From contig PITI01000313.1 in assembly GCA_004325065.1 (NCBI GenBank), positions 1 to 14,741 of the forward strand: 14,741 bases of DNA, read 5' to 3'. The DNA comes from Hamiltosporidium magnivora (Eukaryota > Microsporidia > Dubosqiidae). Position 1 is the stretch's first letter; every line of letters begins with the position of its first letter. This document shows positions 6,990 through 14,741 of the stretch, piece after piece. A program made the translations under genes and the position numbers. Below the pieces are notes generated by a model. That model was given only the letters and a program-made list of their open reading frames with translations, ran no database searches and was not told where the DNA came from.

Positions 6990-8606
6990 TTAACGCGTAA
7001 CACATAAAGAAAAGAATCCAGATCTTCTTTTTGCTCTGGAAGATCTAGATTTGGCATAATTTTCAGAAAAATTCTGTAATTCTTCATTGTGTAATGCCGA
7101 ATCAGGTATATTAGCAGTCCTGTTTACTGGAGCATATACATGAGATATACCGATGTTTGCACTTTGATTAGCATAAGGAACACCTCCACTATTTATTTGC
7201 GTCATACTTGAGAATTTTCTGTTACGTAAATGAGTTTCTCTCGCTATAGATTCACTTTTTATATTTTTCCAATTTTCTTTTTCTTTGCGATATTTAAAAC
7301 ATAGAGTACTCTTTCTATTAATATTGTTTAAGTACTTTGTTTCTTGTATTGCTTGAAATAGATTCTCTACGAAATTTTTGTAGTTAAAACTGTTTTTTGA
7401 TTTGAATCCGAGAACTTTGTCTCGACAATAATTAACAATATTTTCCAATAAATCTAGTACGTAAAAATCCAATTCTACTATAGAAAAATAATATTTTCGA
7501 TCTGTACTAATCATGTAAAATCTATATTTTGAAAATAAAAATCGAGGTTTATATGAGTTTTGAACAAGAGTAGTGTATTTTTTTACAGTAAGTTTTTGTA
7601 TTCCATCATCTATTGTCTTTTTAGCATAAATAGTAGAAAAATGCAACAAAGAAATGGAAAGATTTTTATATTTTATTTCAAAATAATTGTCTTTTTTAAT
7701 GAACATAATATTGTCAGGTAGATAAATATAAAAGTTTTTTAGGTCAATCAGGTAATCTAAGAAACCGTAAAGTGGATCAAAAAACTCATGATATATTAGC
7801 AAATCAGAAGATGGTCTATCATATGAACGAGTGTTTAACATTGAGTATAAAAAATTTCCTGGTGTATTATTTGTATTAAAATTCATCATGCTTATATTAC
7901 TGGATACGTTTAAAAAAATATTATTAACCAAAGCACCAAGACTCCATATATCAGAATTACAATTATATCCAACAACGCGAGCTCGTACTTCCGGAGAAAT
8001 ATACGAATAACAGGGATTTCGTCCATCTACCAGATTGTAAAATATATGTTTAGTTGCTGTTTCGTAACATGAAATACCAAAATCAAAAATTTTACATTTT
8101 AAATTATTTGTAACCATAATATTATTAGCTTTTAAATCGTTATGAATTATTCTATTATCATGTAAAAATCTTAAAGCAAAAATAACATTCTTAATTAATC
8201 CTACTTTCACAATGTATTTAACAGAAGATTTTAAAAAGTCTTCTAAAGTTGTTGAACAATATTCAAGTAATAATATTGTCCAATTTTTGTAGGTATATGT
8301 GCCATAATATTTCAGTAGGTATTCAGATGAAAAATTTTCATAAATTGACTTTTCCATTTGTAAACTTTCTATTAAATCATTACACTGTACTTTCATTGCA
8401 TATATTTCTTTTGATATACTGTCATATACTTTGTATACACAACCGTATTCTCCTTGACCAAGAACTTCTTGTATTTCCCATGAATGAAGGATTTTTAAAT
8501 TGTTCGAAACACTAATTTTTTTTCCAATATAAAAATCTTGAGATAATGAATCGGTACTTCCAAACAACTGACCAAGTAAACAAAAATATAAAATCATACG
8601 GTTCAT
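6990..8606 (-). CDS. Protein kinase with signal peptide (candidate secreted kinase)
   Basis: The 538-residue product begins with a basic residue and a hydrophobic core (MNRMILYFCLLGQLFGSTDS), a typical signal peptide with no later membrane segment. The kinase domain spans about 44-275: glycine loop GQGEYG at 50-55, ATP lysine K72 (YAMKV), helix-C glutamate E85, catalytic loop HNDLKANN at 155-162 (D157, K159, N162), DFG at 175-177, SPE in place of APE at 204-206, D219 of the DIWSLG segment and the late arginine R264. All residues needed for catalysis are present, but the HRD arginine is asparagine (a non-RD kinase). The remaining ~260 residues match no domain I recognise and end in a basic stretch (KSRSSRAKRRSG, 519-530) that could act as a nuclear localisation signal. 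A signal peptide plus possible nuclear signal suggests, without proving, export into the host cell. The gene stands alone in an AT-rich desert and lacks the C/G-run start signal. M4 is an alternative start that would keep the signal peptide. Confidence 0.87.
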   Translation of the reverse strand: MNRMILYFCLLGQLFGSTDSLSQDFYIGKKISVSNNLKILHSWEIQEVLGQGEYGCVYKVYDSISKEIYAMKVQCNDLIESLQMEKSIYENFSSEYLLKYYGTYTYKNWTILLLEYCSTTLEDFLKSSVKYIVKVGLIKNVIFALRFLHDNRIIHNDLKANNIMVTNNLKCKIFDFGISCYETATKHIFYNLVDGRNPCYSYISPEVRARVVGYNCNSDIWSLGALVNNIFLNVSSNISMMNFNTNNTPGNFLYSMLNTRSYDRPSSDLLIYHEFFDPLYGFLDYLIDLKNFYIYLPDNIMFIKKDNYFEIKYKNLSISLLHFSTIYAKKTIDDGIQKLTVKKYTTLVQNSYKPRFLFSKYRFYMISTDRKYYFSIVELDFYVLDLLENIVNYCRDKVLGFKSKNSFNYKNFVENLFQAIQETKYLNNINRKSTLCFKYRKEKENWKNIKSESIARETHLRNRKFSSMTQINSGGVPYANQSANIGISHVYAPVNRTANIPDSALHNEELQNFSENYAKSRSSRAKRRSGFFSLCVTR

Positions 8607-10022
8607 TTTTATATGATGGTTTACTCATTATTTTTTTTAAAATAATTTAAAAAATATATTTAATCATTTATAGAACTTAATCATTTCCTTTTATAGAAAA
8701 ATAAGAACCAAAATTATAAAGATTTTATCTCTAAATATCACAGTAAATTATAAATCATAATTTTATTATAAATCAGAAAAAGCTTCCTATTGGTCAAATT
8801 AAATTTATCTACTATTATTTGAAAGGTCAAAAAAAATTTCAGTTATGATAAAAATTTATTCTATAATATTTTTTCGATTAAAGTATTATTTGTATTTTTT
8901 TTATTTACAAAATCCGTTAGTATATTTTTAAAATAAAATTTGTAATTATGAATTAGTCGAAATTTTTAAATCCGTTTTTAATCTAAAAATAAATCAAGGA
9001 AAAATTATTTTAATAAAATTTTTTGGTTTACAATTTAAGAACATTAAATAAACATTACATTTCTATTATTGGTAATAAAATTATTATTTTACAATGAGTT
9101 TCTTAACTTTACAATCAAACAGGGAAAAATATATGATTTTGTTTTAATTACACAAAGATAGCTTTGAAAAATCAAACAATAATACTGAAATATTATTAAA
9201 ATATTGCAAAAAAGAAATTCAAAATTTTGAACTGGTTATTATATTCATATAGAATGAAAATACAACTTTTCTTATATTTTTATTAAGTAAAAAAGAACTA
9301 GTTTCTCTAAATTCGCTTTCTATTTTATAAATTAGAATTATAGAAAAACGGAGTAAAACTATGAAGATCGCGAGTATATCACATGCTTGTAATTTCTTTT
9401 TAGATTAGAACCCAAAATTGATACCTATGCTATAACATTCGGTAATATTTAACATGTAAAATCGATTGAATTGAAATATAATATTAATTTTTCTAATTTC
9501 TATAAGTCACAAGTATTTATAGAAGTGCTATTCGGTCATTACACTTTCACAAGATATAGTTTATAAAAGATACAATAAGTCAAGAGTATAAATTATTTTG
9601 ATTTAACCACGGTATCAAAAAGATATTCATTTATACTTAGTTAGAATACTTGCATCTTAGTTTTGCTAATTAATTTTAAATTGGGTATCTTCTTGAATAA
9701 TAAAATGTAAATTAAATCTAACCTTTATATTTGAAAAGTATATATTAAAAAAGCATATTCGTTTGTATGAAATGTTTGCAGCGATTTTTCATCTATCACA
9801 AATATTTCTATATTAGGGTAAAAACATAAACAATTTTAGACAAATTAATTTTTTTAATCTTATATGTCCCTAGAAATACTAATTTTTTTTAAATAGTAAT
9901 TAAGCCAATTACGTACAGATTTTACTAAGCTTCGAGATAAAATTTAAATCTATCATTTCCTATACTATCATATAAAGTTAAAATATATTTTTATAAATTA
10001 TTTATTAGATTATATGATTAAG
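8607..10022. other. AT-rich gene-free stretch upstream of the kinase
   Basis: About 1.4 kb at very low GC. I see no supported gene, structural RNA or ordered repeat on either strand; open stretches are short and of random composition. The kinase promoter must lie at the left end, but I can see no motif beyond generic AT-rich sequence. Confidence 0.45.
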
Positions 10023-10430
10023 TGTTATCCAAGCATAAGAACCCTCCGGGGTCGGTTCTAGACATAAGTCTAATCGGTTTTATTTAAAAATTTGTAGTAT
10101 AAAAGTTGTATCAATATACGAGCAAATCGACTAATAGCGACTGGTCCTCTAGTTGGGGTTGGGTTAGGGCAAACAACCCTCTCTTTAAAGCCACCTTGTT
10201 ACGAAACCCGAAAAGGTAAAAAAACCCAAAGAACAAGAGACCGGGTAAGGGGCAGTAGTACTGAAGACTCCCAAGGCTCGCGCAAGGCTGCAATTCCAAG
10301 GATAATAAGAACAAATTAACCATGACGTCTAGTTCAGTGTAATAATGAAAAATTAATGTAGATGAATATATAAAGACTTTATCTGATACCATTTGAATCT
10401 CCTATCCAATATCTCTTTATCCAATAACGA
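10023..10430. mobile_element. GC-elevated island, possible LTR or transposon relic
   Basis: The core (about 10128-10310) is close to 50% GC against about 20% around it. The left edge reads TGTTATCC, a hairpin with a six-base stem (AGAACC/GGTTCT) follows at about 10039-10060, then a TATA-like TATAAAAG at 10098 and the GC-rich core. The right side includes CCAATAACG near 10420. A plus-strand frame without ATG is open from 10098 to 10316 and is basic in its second half (RKGKKTQRTRDRVRGSS). A minus-strand frame with ATG (10111-10392) covers the same bases. I recognise neither product. The TG start, TATA box and sharp composition change suggest a solo LTR or a piece of a retroelement, but no clear CA end or target duplication is visible. 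Confidence 0.3.
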
Positions 10431-11780
10431 GAGAACTCTAAAATATAGCAACGCCATTCGATATTTACTAACATACTTAATAAATGCAACTAAAAACTAA
10501 TATCTTTTATCCTTAAAAATACTAAAATCGAATGATTCCTATTTTTAGCGTATGAACTGTACTAATTTATATCTTAATTCAAGCATTAAATTTATTATTA
10601 AGAGATATCTAATATATTTAAATGAAAAAGTAGATTTTGTTTATATTAAATTTATAATTACTATAAACTAAATTTACTCGATACTTTAAATATTATTGTA
10701 TGTATGTATCTATTATATAATCAGATAATGTTGTAAAAGTGAGTCCGACTCTAATTATAATTTTGAACTAATCCACGAATGTATGACAAAAAAACAGTTT
10801 CTATTAACAATATGTCCGAGATTATATTCATAAACGGTTCACAACCAATAATAATAGTATACAAAAGAAAAAAATGATAACCTTTCGAAGCTTTAGATAT
10901 GATGATTATTTGTATTTATTATTGGCAAAGAAACTTTCCGGATATCAATAAATATGTAAAAGCATTTAAAATGTATTTTTTGATTCTAAAACCATTTAAT
11001 TAAATTATAATAGAAATAAAGTATTAGAATAACTTTAAAAACCATTATTTTTTAGAATTGTATTGTAGAAACAATATTATACTAGAAGTTCTGTTTCATT
11101 ACTTAAATTTTAACTAATCACTTCATTTACGACCTTGACTTTTGAAAATATATACTTCTAATAATTTCATAAAAATTTTTACTGATTGGCTTACGAGATA
11201 TTATAAACTACAAAGAAGTTTCTATTCTTTGAATTAACAAAAAAAATCTTACCACAGTCTAAATAAGGTGTTTTGTTTTAAGATAACACTTTAAAAGAAT
11301 AAATACCAGCGAGATGGAAACGAAATAAGACAAAAACAGATGGTAAACTTTTTTGAATAGAAATATAAAGCATCAAATCAGTAATTTTGTAAAATCACAT
11401 AGAACCGATGAAATAATTTGCTAATTAATAAAGATTTCGAAATTTTATTGTGAAACCTCTTTAAAGCGGCTTAAATTTAAGAATGAATGACTAATAAATT
11501 TACGAGTTATGAAACTATGGAAGTTTATAAAAGTTAAAAAACTATATTAGAAACCTAGTGCAACTTAATGAGAAATACCGCTTTTTTTTATTCTTATTTT
11601 TTTTGATGAATTTATAATTATGTTTTTTTTTCCCACGAGGTTAGCAACTGATAAAGTACAAACACTAAATTAAAAATAAATTACAATTTTTAGAAATTCC
11701 ATAAAGTTCCGTTTTTTCAAATTATGAAAACACAAAAAGTATTTTTGATTCGAATAATCTCTTTTAAATATATTTCTTTA
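10431..11780. other. AT-rich gene-free stretch
   Basis: About 1.35 kb of AT-rich DNA with no supported gene, RNA gene or ordered repeat. Homopolymer T and A runs are frequent near 11580-11630. It ends where the TTAACACCC repeat field begins. Confidence 0.45.
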
Positions 11781-11799
11781 CTAAGACCTTTATTTTTTT

Positions 11800-12310
11800 T
11801 ATACACCTAACACCCATTAATTAGGAATAAATTAAATGAAAAATTAAGACCGTCTTATTCAGAATACAATTTGATATTTAAATTAACACCCTCTTATTCA
11901 ATATCTAATTTAATCTATAAATTAACATCTTATACATCATAGATACTTCGATATTTAAATTAAAACCCCCTTAATCCCTAAGTAACTTAATATTTAAATT
12001 AAAACCCCCTTAATCCCTCAGTACTTAATATTTAAATTAACACACCTTATACATCATAGATACTCTATTTAAATTAACACCCTATTATTCATAATGAAAT
12101 TTGATATATAAATTAAAACCCTCTTGTTGAATATGTAATTTAATTTTAAATTAACACCCCCTTAATCCCTCGGCACTTAATATTTAAATCAACATCTTAT
12201 ACATCATAGATACTAATATTTAAATTAAAACCCCCTTAATCATAAAGTAAGTAAATATTTAAATTAACACCCTCTTATTCACTAAATCCATATGTATAAA
12301 TTAAAACCCA
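11800..12310. repeat. Degenerate repeat field of ATTTAAATTAACACCC / AAAACCCCC units
   Basis: About ten units built on ATTTAAATTAA(A/C)ACCC(C)CTTA are arranged head to tail at roughly 35-60-base spacing. A sub-element, CTTATACATCATAGATACT, recurs at 11929, 12046 and 12196, and TTAAAACCCCCTTAATCC recurs several times. This points to higher-order duplication. All C-runs are on the plus strand, so the following minus-strand gene has G-runs on its sense strand in the 3' flank, as in the 185-405 and 2793-2940 arrays. Confidence 0.8.
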
Positions 12311-12385
12311 ATATATTTACCATTTCACTCAAATTTAACAATTTAAATATAAAAAATACGCATGAAAAAGAAGAAACCAAATATT

Positions 12386-13591
12386 TTAATAAATATTTTT
12401 TTCTCCTGCAAATTTATTGGATTTAGAATCCAAAAAATAGAAATTTTCATCGAAACCTTCATCTTCCTCATTCTCATACGTTTTATCTAAAGTCTTAGAA
12501 ACAACCTCGGAAATATCAGTTCTACATTCTTCATCCTCATCATCATAATCTTCTCTTCTGTTTTTATAAGCTTCTACTGCTTTACGTAGCATAGTAATCT
12601 TATCATTTGCTTTTACTGCATTCCAAAACGAAGTATTGTCCACATTTAAATATGCTATTTTAACAGCCAATTCGTTATCAATATTTTTACTTTCCCATTT
12701 TTCCAACCCAAAAGACCGATCATCAAATTCATCTGCAAAAACAGAATATTTAGCTTTAAATTCCTCATCAATCTTATCATAATTAACACCCTCAATATCT
12801 ACTCTTATCTTACACTTCCTTGTCAGTCCTTTAACGGTCCAATACAGATTAACAGTCAAAGGAGCAGAATCTGAATGTCTCCTCTTAATAACAGTATTTC
12901 CTACCTTGTCTTGTTTAACAACTCTTCTACTTCTGCTTTGCTTATTAATATTACGATACGAATCTACTGCCCTTTGAATCAGACCTTTTTTTCCATAAAG
13001 AAGGATTGGGTTTAAAGAAACGAATTGCCATGCCAGTCGATTACATTCCGTTTCATATTCCCATCTGTTTCCTGTATAAGATTCAGGTGTTACATTTGCC
13101 CGAGGATAGACACAATTATCTGCTTTGAATTTCTCATTTAATTTATCTATATCAACGGTTTCTAAATCAAATCTTACAATAAATTCGTTATCTTCAAGAT
13201 CTGCTCGTGGCATGGCATTCAAAGCAGATTCACTTACTTTAGTATTGTATTTAAAACAAAGTCTTTCTTCTCCATCTACAATACGGATGTAGGGTTGAGA
13301 AGCAGGAAGATTTACTATTTTTCGAGGGGCAGTACTTGCTCTCTTAGTTTCATCCGGTTTTCTTCTTTTTCTCTTTTCCTTCTTCTTTTTTTTACCCACA
13401 TTTGTATTTTCATTTTCATTTCGATAAAACACATCATTCTCTGTATCGACATAATTCTCATTCAAAAGTGACCGTACAGTAAGCGTATTCAACTCATTTT
13501 CACCCACTTCATTTTCTAAAATACTTTCTTCACTATCTTCTCTTAACTGAAAATTAGAAACTACCATTCCCGTTCGGTCATGTCTTACCAT
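12386..13591 (-). CDS. Probable nuclear protein with duplicated fungal DUF8032-like domain
   Basis: The 401-residue protein starts with an acidic, probably disordered region, then a polybasic stretch at 67-78 (KKKKKEKRKRRK) that is a likely nuclear localisation signal. Residues about 99-214 match a conserved fungal domain that I recall as DUF8032: VRFDLETV (139-146), FKADNCVYPRA (155-165), the GNRWEYETECN block (174-184) and GLIQRAVDSYRN (203-214). Residues about 246-345 form a diverged second copy, with IRVDIEGV (262-269), FKAKYSVF (278-285) and MLRKAVEAYKN (334-344) aligning to the first, but the NCVYPRA and ETECN blocks lost. An acidic tail (347-377) follows. There is no signal peptide or membrane segment. 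The biochemical function of this domain is not known to me. The ATG is preceded by a GGGG run 8-11 nt upstream. The assignment as a conserved gene is secure; the domain name is from memory. Confidence 0.85.
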   Translation of the reverse strand: MVRHDRTGMVVSNFQLREDSEESILENEVGENELNTLTVRSLLNENYVDTENDVFYRNENENTNVGKKKKKEKRKRRKPDETKRASTAPRKIVNLPASQPYIRIVDGEERLCFKYNTKVSESALNAMPRADLEDNEFIVRFDLETVDIDKLNEKFKADNCVYPRANVTPESYTGNRWEYETECNRLAWQFVSLNPILLYGKKGLIQRAVDSYRNINKQSRSRRVVKQDKVGNTVIKRRHSDSAPLTVNLYWTVKGLTRKCKIRVDIEGVNYDKIDEEFKAKYSVFADEFDDRSFGLEKWESKNIDNELAVKIAYLNVDNTSFWNAVKANDKITMLRKAVEAYKNRREDYDDEDEECRTDISEVVSKTLDKTYENEEDEGFDENFYFLDSKSNKFAGEKNIY

Positions 13592-13632
13592 TTTATAACC
13601 CCTGTAAAATTATTTTATTTATAAGAACCCCT
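13592..13632 (-). promoter_or_regulatory. GGG-like start signal, duplicated
   Basis: On the sense strand TACAGGGGTTATAAA directly precedes the ATG, and a second TACAGGGGTTCTTATAAA lies about 30 bases further upstream. G-run motifs just before the start codon are known in microsporidia alongside C-run ones. The duplication may be a second start-proximal element or the edge of a repeat. Confidence 0.5.
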
Positions 13633-13761
13633 GTATTAACAATTATCAAAATTTAACATCATTAAGATTATTGGTTGTTATAATTAAAGGGTACTTTCTT
13701 TTTATAAAATGATTGGATAAAAACAATTAAAATTAAGGAGAATTTTATATGAAATTTTTAT

Positions 13762-14010
13762 AAGTTTTAAAGAAATTTGTAGATTGTTTTATTACCTATA
13801 AATTTATTCTTATATTCAACATTTTATAATTTTTAAAGAAATTTGCAGATTGTTTTATTACCTATAAATTTATTCTTATATTAAACATTTTATAATTTTT
13901 AAAGAAATTTGTAGATTGTTTTATTACCTATAAATTTATTCTTATATTCAACATTTAAAAGTTTTAAAGAAATTTGTACTGTGTTTTGACATTTATAAAT
14001 TTATTCTTTT
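13762..14010. repeat. 66-bp tandem repeat, about 3.5 copies
   Basis: AAAGAAATTTG starts at 13769, 13835, 13901 and 13966, an exact 66-base period (the last 65). Each is followed by TAGATTGTTTTATTACCTATAAATTTATTCTTATATT with only a few changes. The fourth copy diverges after the first third. Unlike the other arrays it has no G-runs. It lies between the DUF8032-like gene and the retroelement fragment; 14010-14280 is AT-rich with nothing else recognisable. Confidence 0.9.
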
Positions 14011-14318
14011 CATTTTCTTTTTCAATAATTTATTCTACTTTCTATAAATTTATTTTTCTTCTTTAAAAGATTTTTTTTAATTTTGTTTTAATGCAAAATA
14101 AAATATAAAAACGAATAAAATAAAATACAAAGAATATTTAAATGAAAGAATAGTAGAAATTAAAATTAAATAAAAAAAGAATTATATTTTTCATGTATTT
14201 TTTTAGTAAAAAAAAGAATAATAAGTGTTAAACATGTTTCTTACACTTTATAACTTAAACAAATTGAAAATAGATTTAATAGGTATTTAATATCTTAGAA
14301 TTTATTAAATATAACTTA

Positions 14319-14741
14319 ATGGGACATGCAATTTCTTTACTAAACTATCATATAGGTGTACTCCAACTAGAACCGGCTGACTTCTCTAAGTTAGATGATG
14401 CGGTGCGTGCAGTGTTAGTAAAGAACAAAATACATCTACGCCCAGGATGCAAAGAACGTCTATACCTTCCACGTAAAGAACTTGGAAGAGGTTTACATAG
14501 TGTCGAGTTCAAAAGCGAACATATGCTTTTGCAACTCTTGGATTGTCTGGAAAAACATAAAGATACATCGACCAGAAGAGCAGCAATCCTAAAGGTTGAG
14601 AATAATAATAAAACCCACCTTTCACTAATTAAAAACTTTTTAAAAATAAAATACGGGTTGGAAGAGGAAGTCACAAAAAAGAAATTGGAAGAAGCTCAAC
14701 TAGCTAACCTATATAACGAAATCAAAAGCCGAAAACTACAT
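14319..14741 (+). CDS. Non-LTR retroelement polyprotein, 3' portion (5'-truncated, runs off window)
   Basis: The frame is open from 14283, has its first ATG at 14319, and continues for 141 codons to the window edge without a stop. The product resembles the region downstream of the reverse transcriptase core in non-LTR retroelement Pol proteins that are common in microsporidian genomes: GVLQLEPADFSKLD (13-26), KERLYLPRKELGRGLHSVE (45-63), KSEHMLLQL (65-73) and RRAAILKV (86-93). The YXDD catalytic core is absent upstream, where DNA drops at once to AT-rich sequence, so the copy is 5'-truncated, as is usual after incomplete reverse transcription. GC content (over 40%) and codon use are unlike the neighbouring genes, which fits a mobile origin. 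The true start is uncertain, because homology may begin a few codons after the ATG. Confidence 0.72.
   Translation, partial: MGHAISLLNYHIGVLQLEPADFSKLDDAVRAVLVKNKIHLRPGCKERLYLPRKELGRGLHSVEFKSEHMLLQLLDCLEKHKDTSTRRAAILKVENNNKTHLSLIKNFLKIKYGLEEEVTKKKLEEAQLANLYNEIKSRKLH

Noticed and set aside
8249..8515. 88-residue plus-strand frame
   Set aside because: It lies antisense to the kinase catalytic domain, whose motifs prove the minus strand is coding.
6990..8606. Polo-like kinase from the long C-terminal region
   Set aside because: I could not identify polo-box features in residues 276-538, and a signal peptide would be unexpected for that family.
10150..10171. GGTTGGGTTAGGGC as a telomere-like repeat
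   Set aside because: It contains only one TTAGGG and no tandem continuation; it sits inside the GC island.
10111..10392. 93-residue minus-strand frame with ATG as a gene
   Set aside because: It covers a GC island in which the plus strand is also open, and it has no recognisable motif. It is described only as part of the possible mobile-element relic.
14348..14674. 108-residue minus-strand frame
   Set aside because: It is the antisense shadow of the retroelement frame, which carries recognisable motifs on the plus strand.

Overview
The window looks like nuclear DNA of a microsporidian (a reduced fungal parasite). It is very AT-rich, its genes are compact and show no obvious introns, and three start codons are preceded within about 5-11 nt by a run of C or G, the CCC/GGG-like start signal described for microsporidia. 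The genus cannot be fixed from the sequence.

Left third (1-4456): three genes separated by short, degenerate G-run tandem repeats. A divergent pair comprises a serine palmitoyltransferase subunit 1 (LCB1-like, 412-1683, minus) and a small lysine-rich protein of unknown function (2123-2356, plus). Next comes an ER membrane-anchored protein disulfide isomerase-like protein (2942-4456, minus) with one CPHC thioredoxin site, a C-terminal membrane helix and a KKXX ER-retrieval tail.

Middle (4457-11780): a gene-poor stretch of about 7 kb at roughly 20% GC. It holds one clear gene, a protein kinase with an N-terminal signal peptide and a basic C-terminal tail (6990-8606, minus), which is a candidate secreted or host-directed kinase. 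The rest is AT-rich sequence with three islands of higher GC that look like remains of other sequences: 5588-5700, 5800-6229 (a possible frameshifted gene relic), and 10023-10430 (possibly an LTR-type relic).

Right part (11780-14741): a repeat field precedes a gene (12386-13591, minus) encoding a probable nuclear protein. It has a polybasic stretch and two copies, one well conserved and one diverged, of a fungal domain that I recall being called DUF8032. Upstream of it are a 66-bp tandem repeat and then, running off the right edge on the plus strand, the 3' portion of a non-LTR retroelement polyprotein (14319-14741). That fragment has much higher GC than its surroundings and begins without its reverse transcriptase core.

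Together the genes suggest sphingolipid synthesis and ER protein folding on the left, a possible effector kinase in a gene desert, and a fungal nuclear protein beside a transposon edge. No operon-like or pathway linkage joins them. The G-run repeat arrays flank the conserved genes and are absent around the kinase, so the window appears to be two-compartment.
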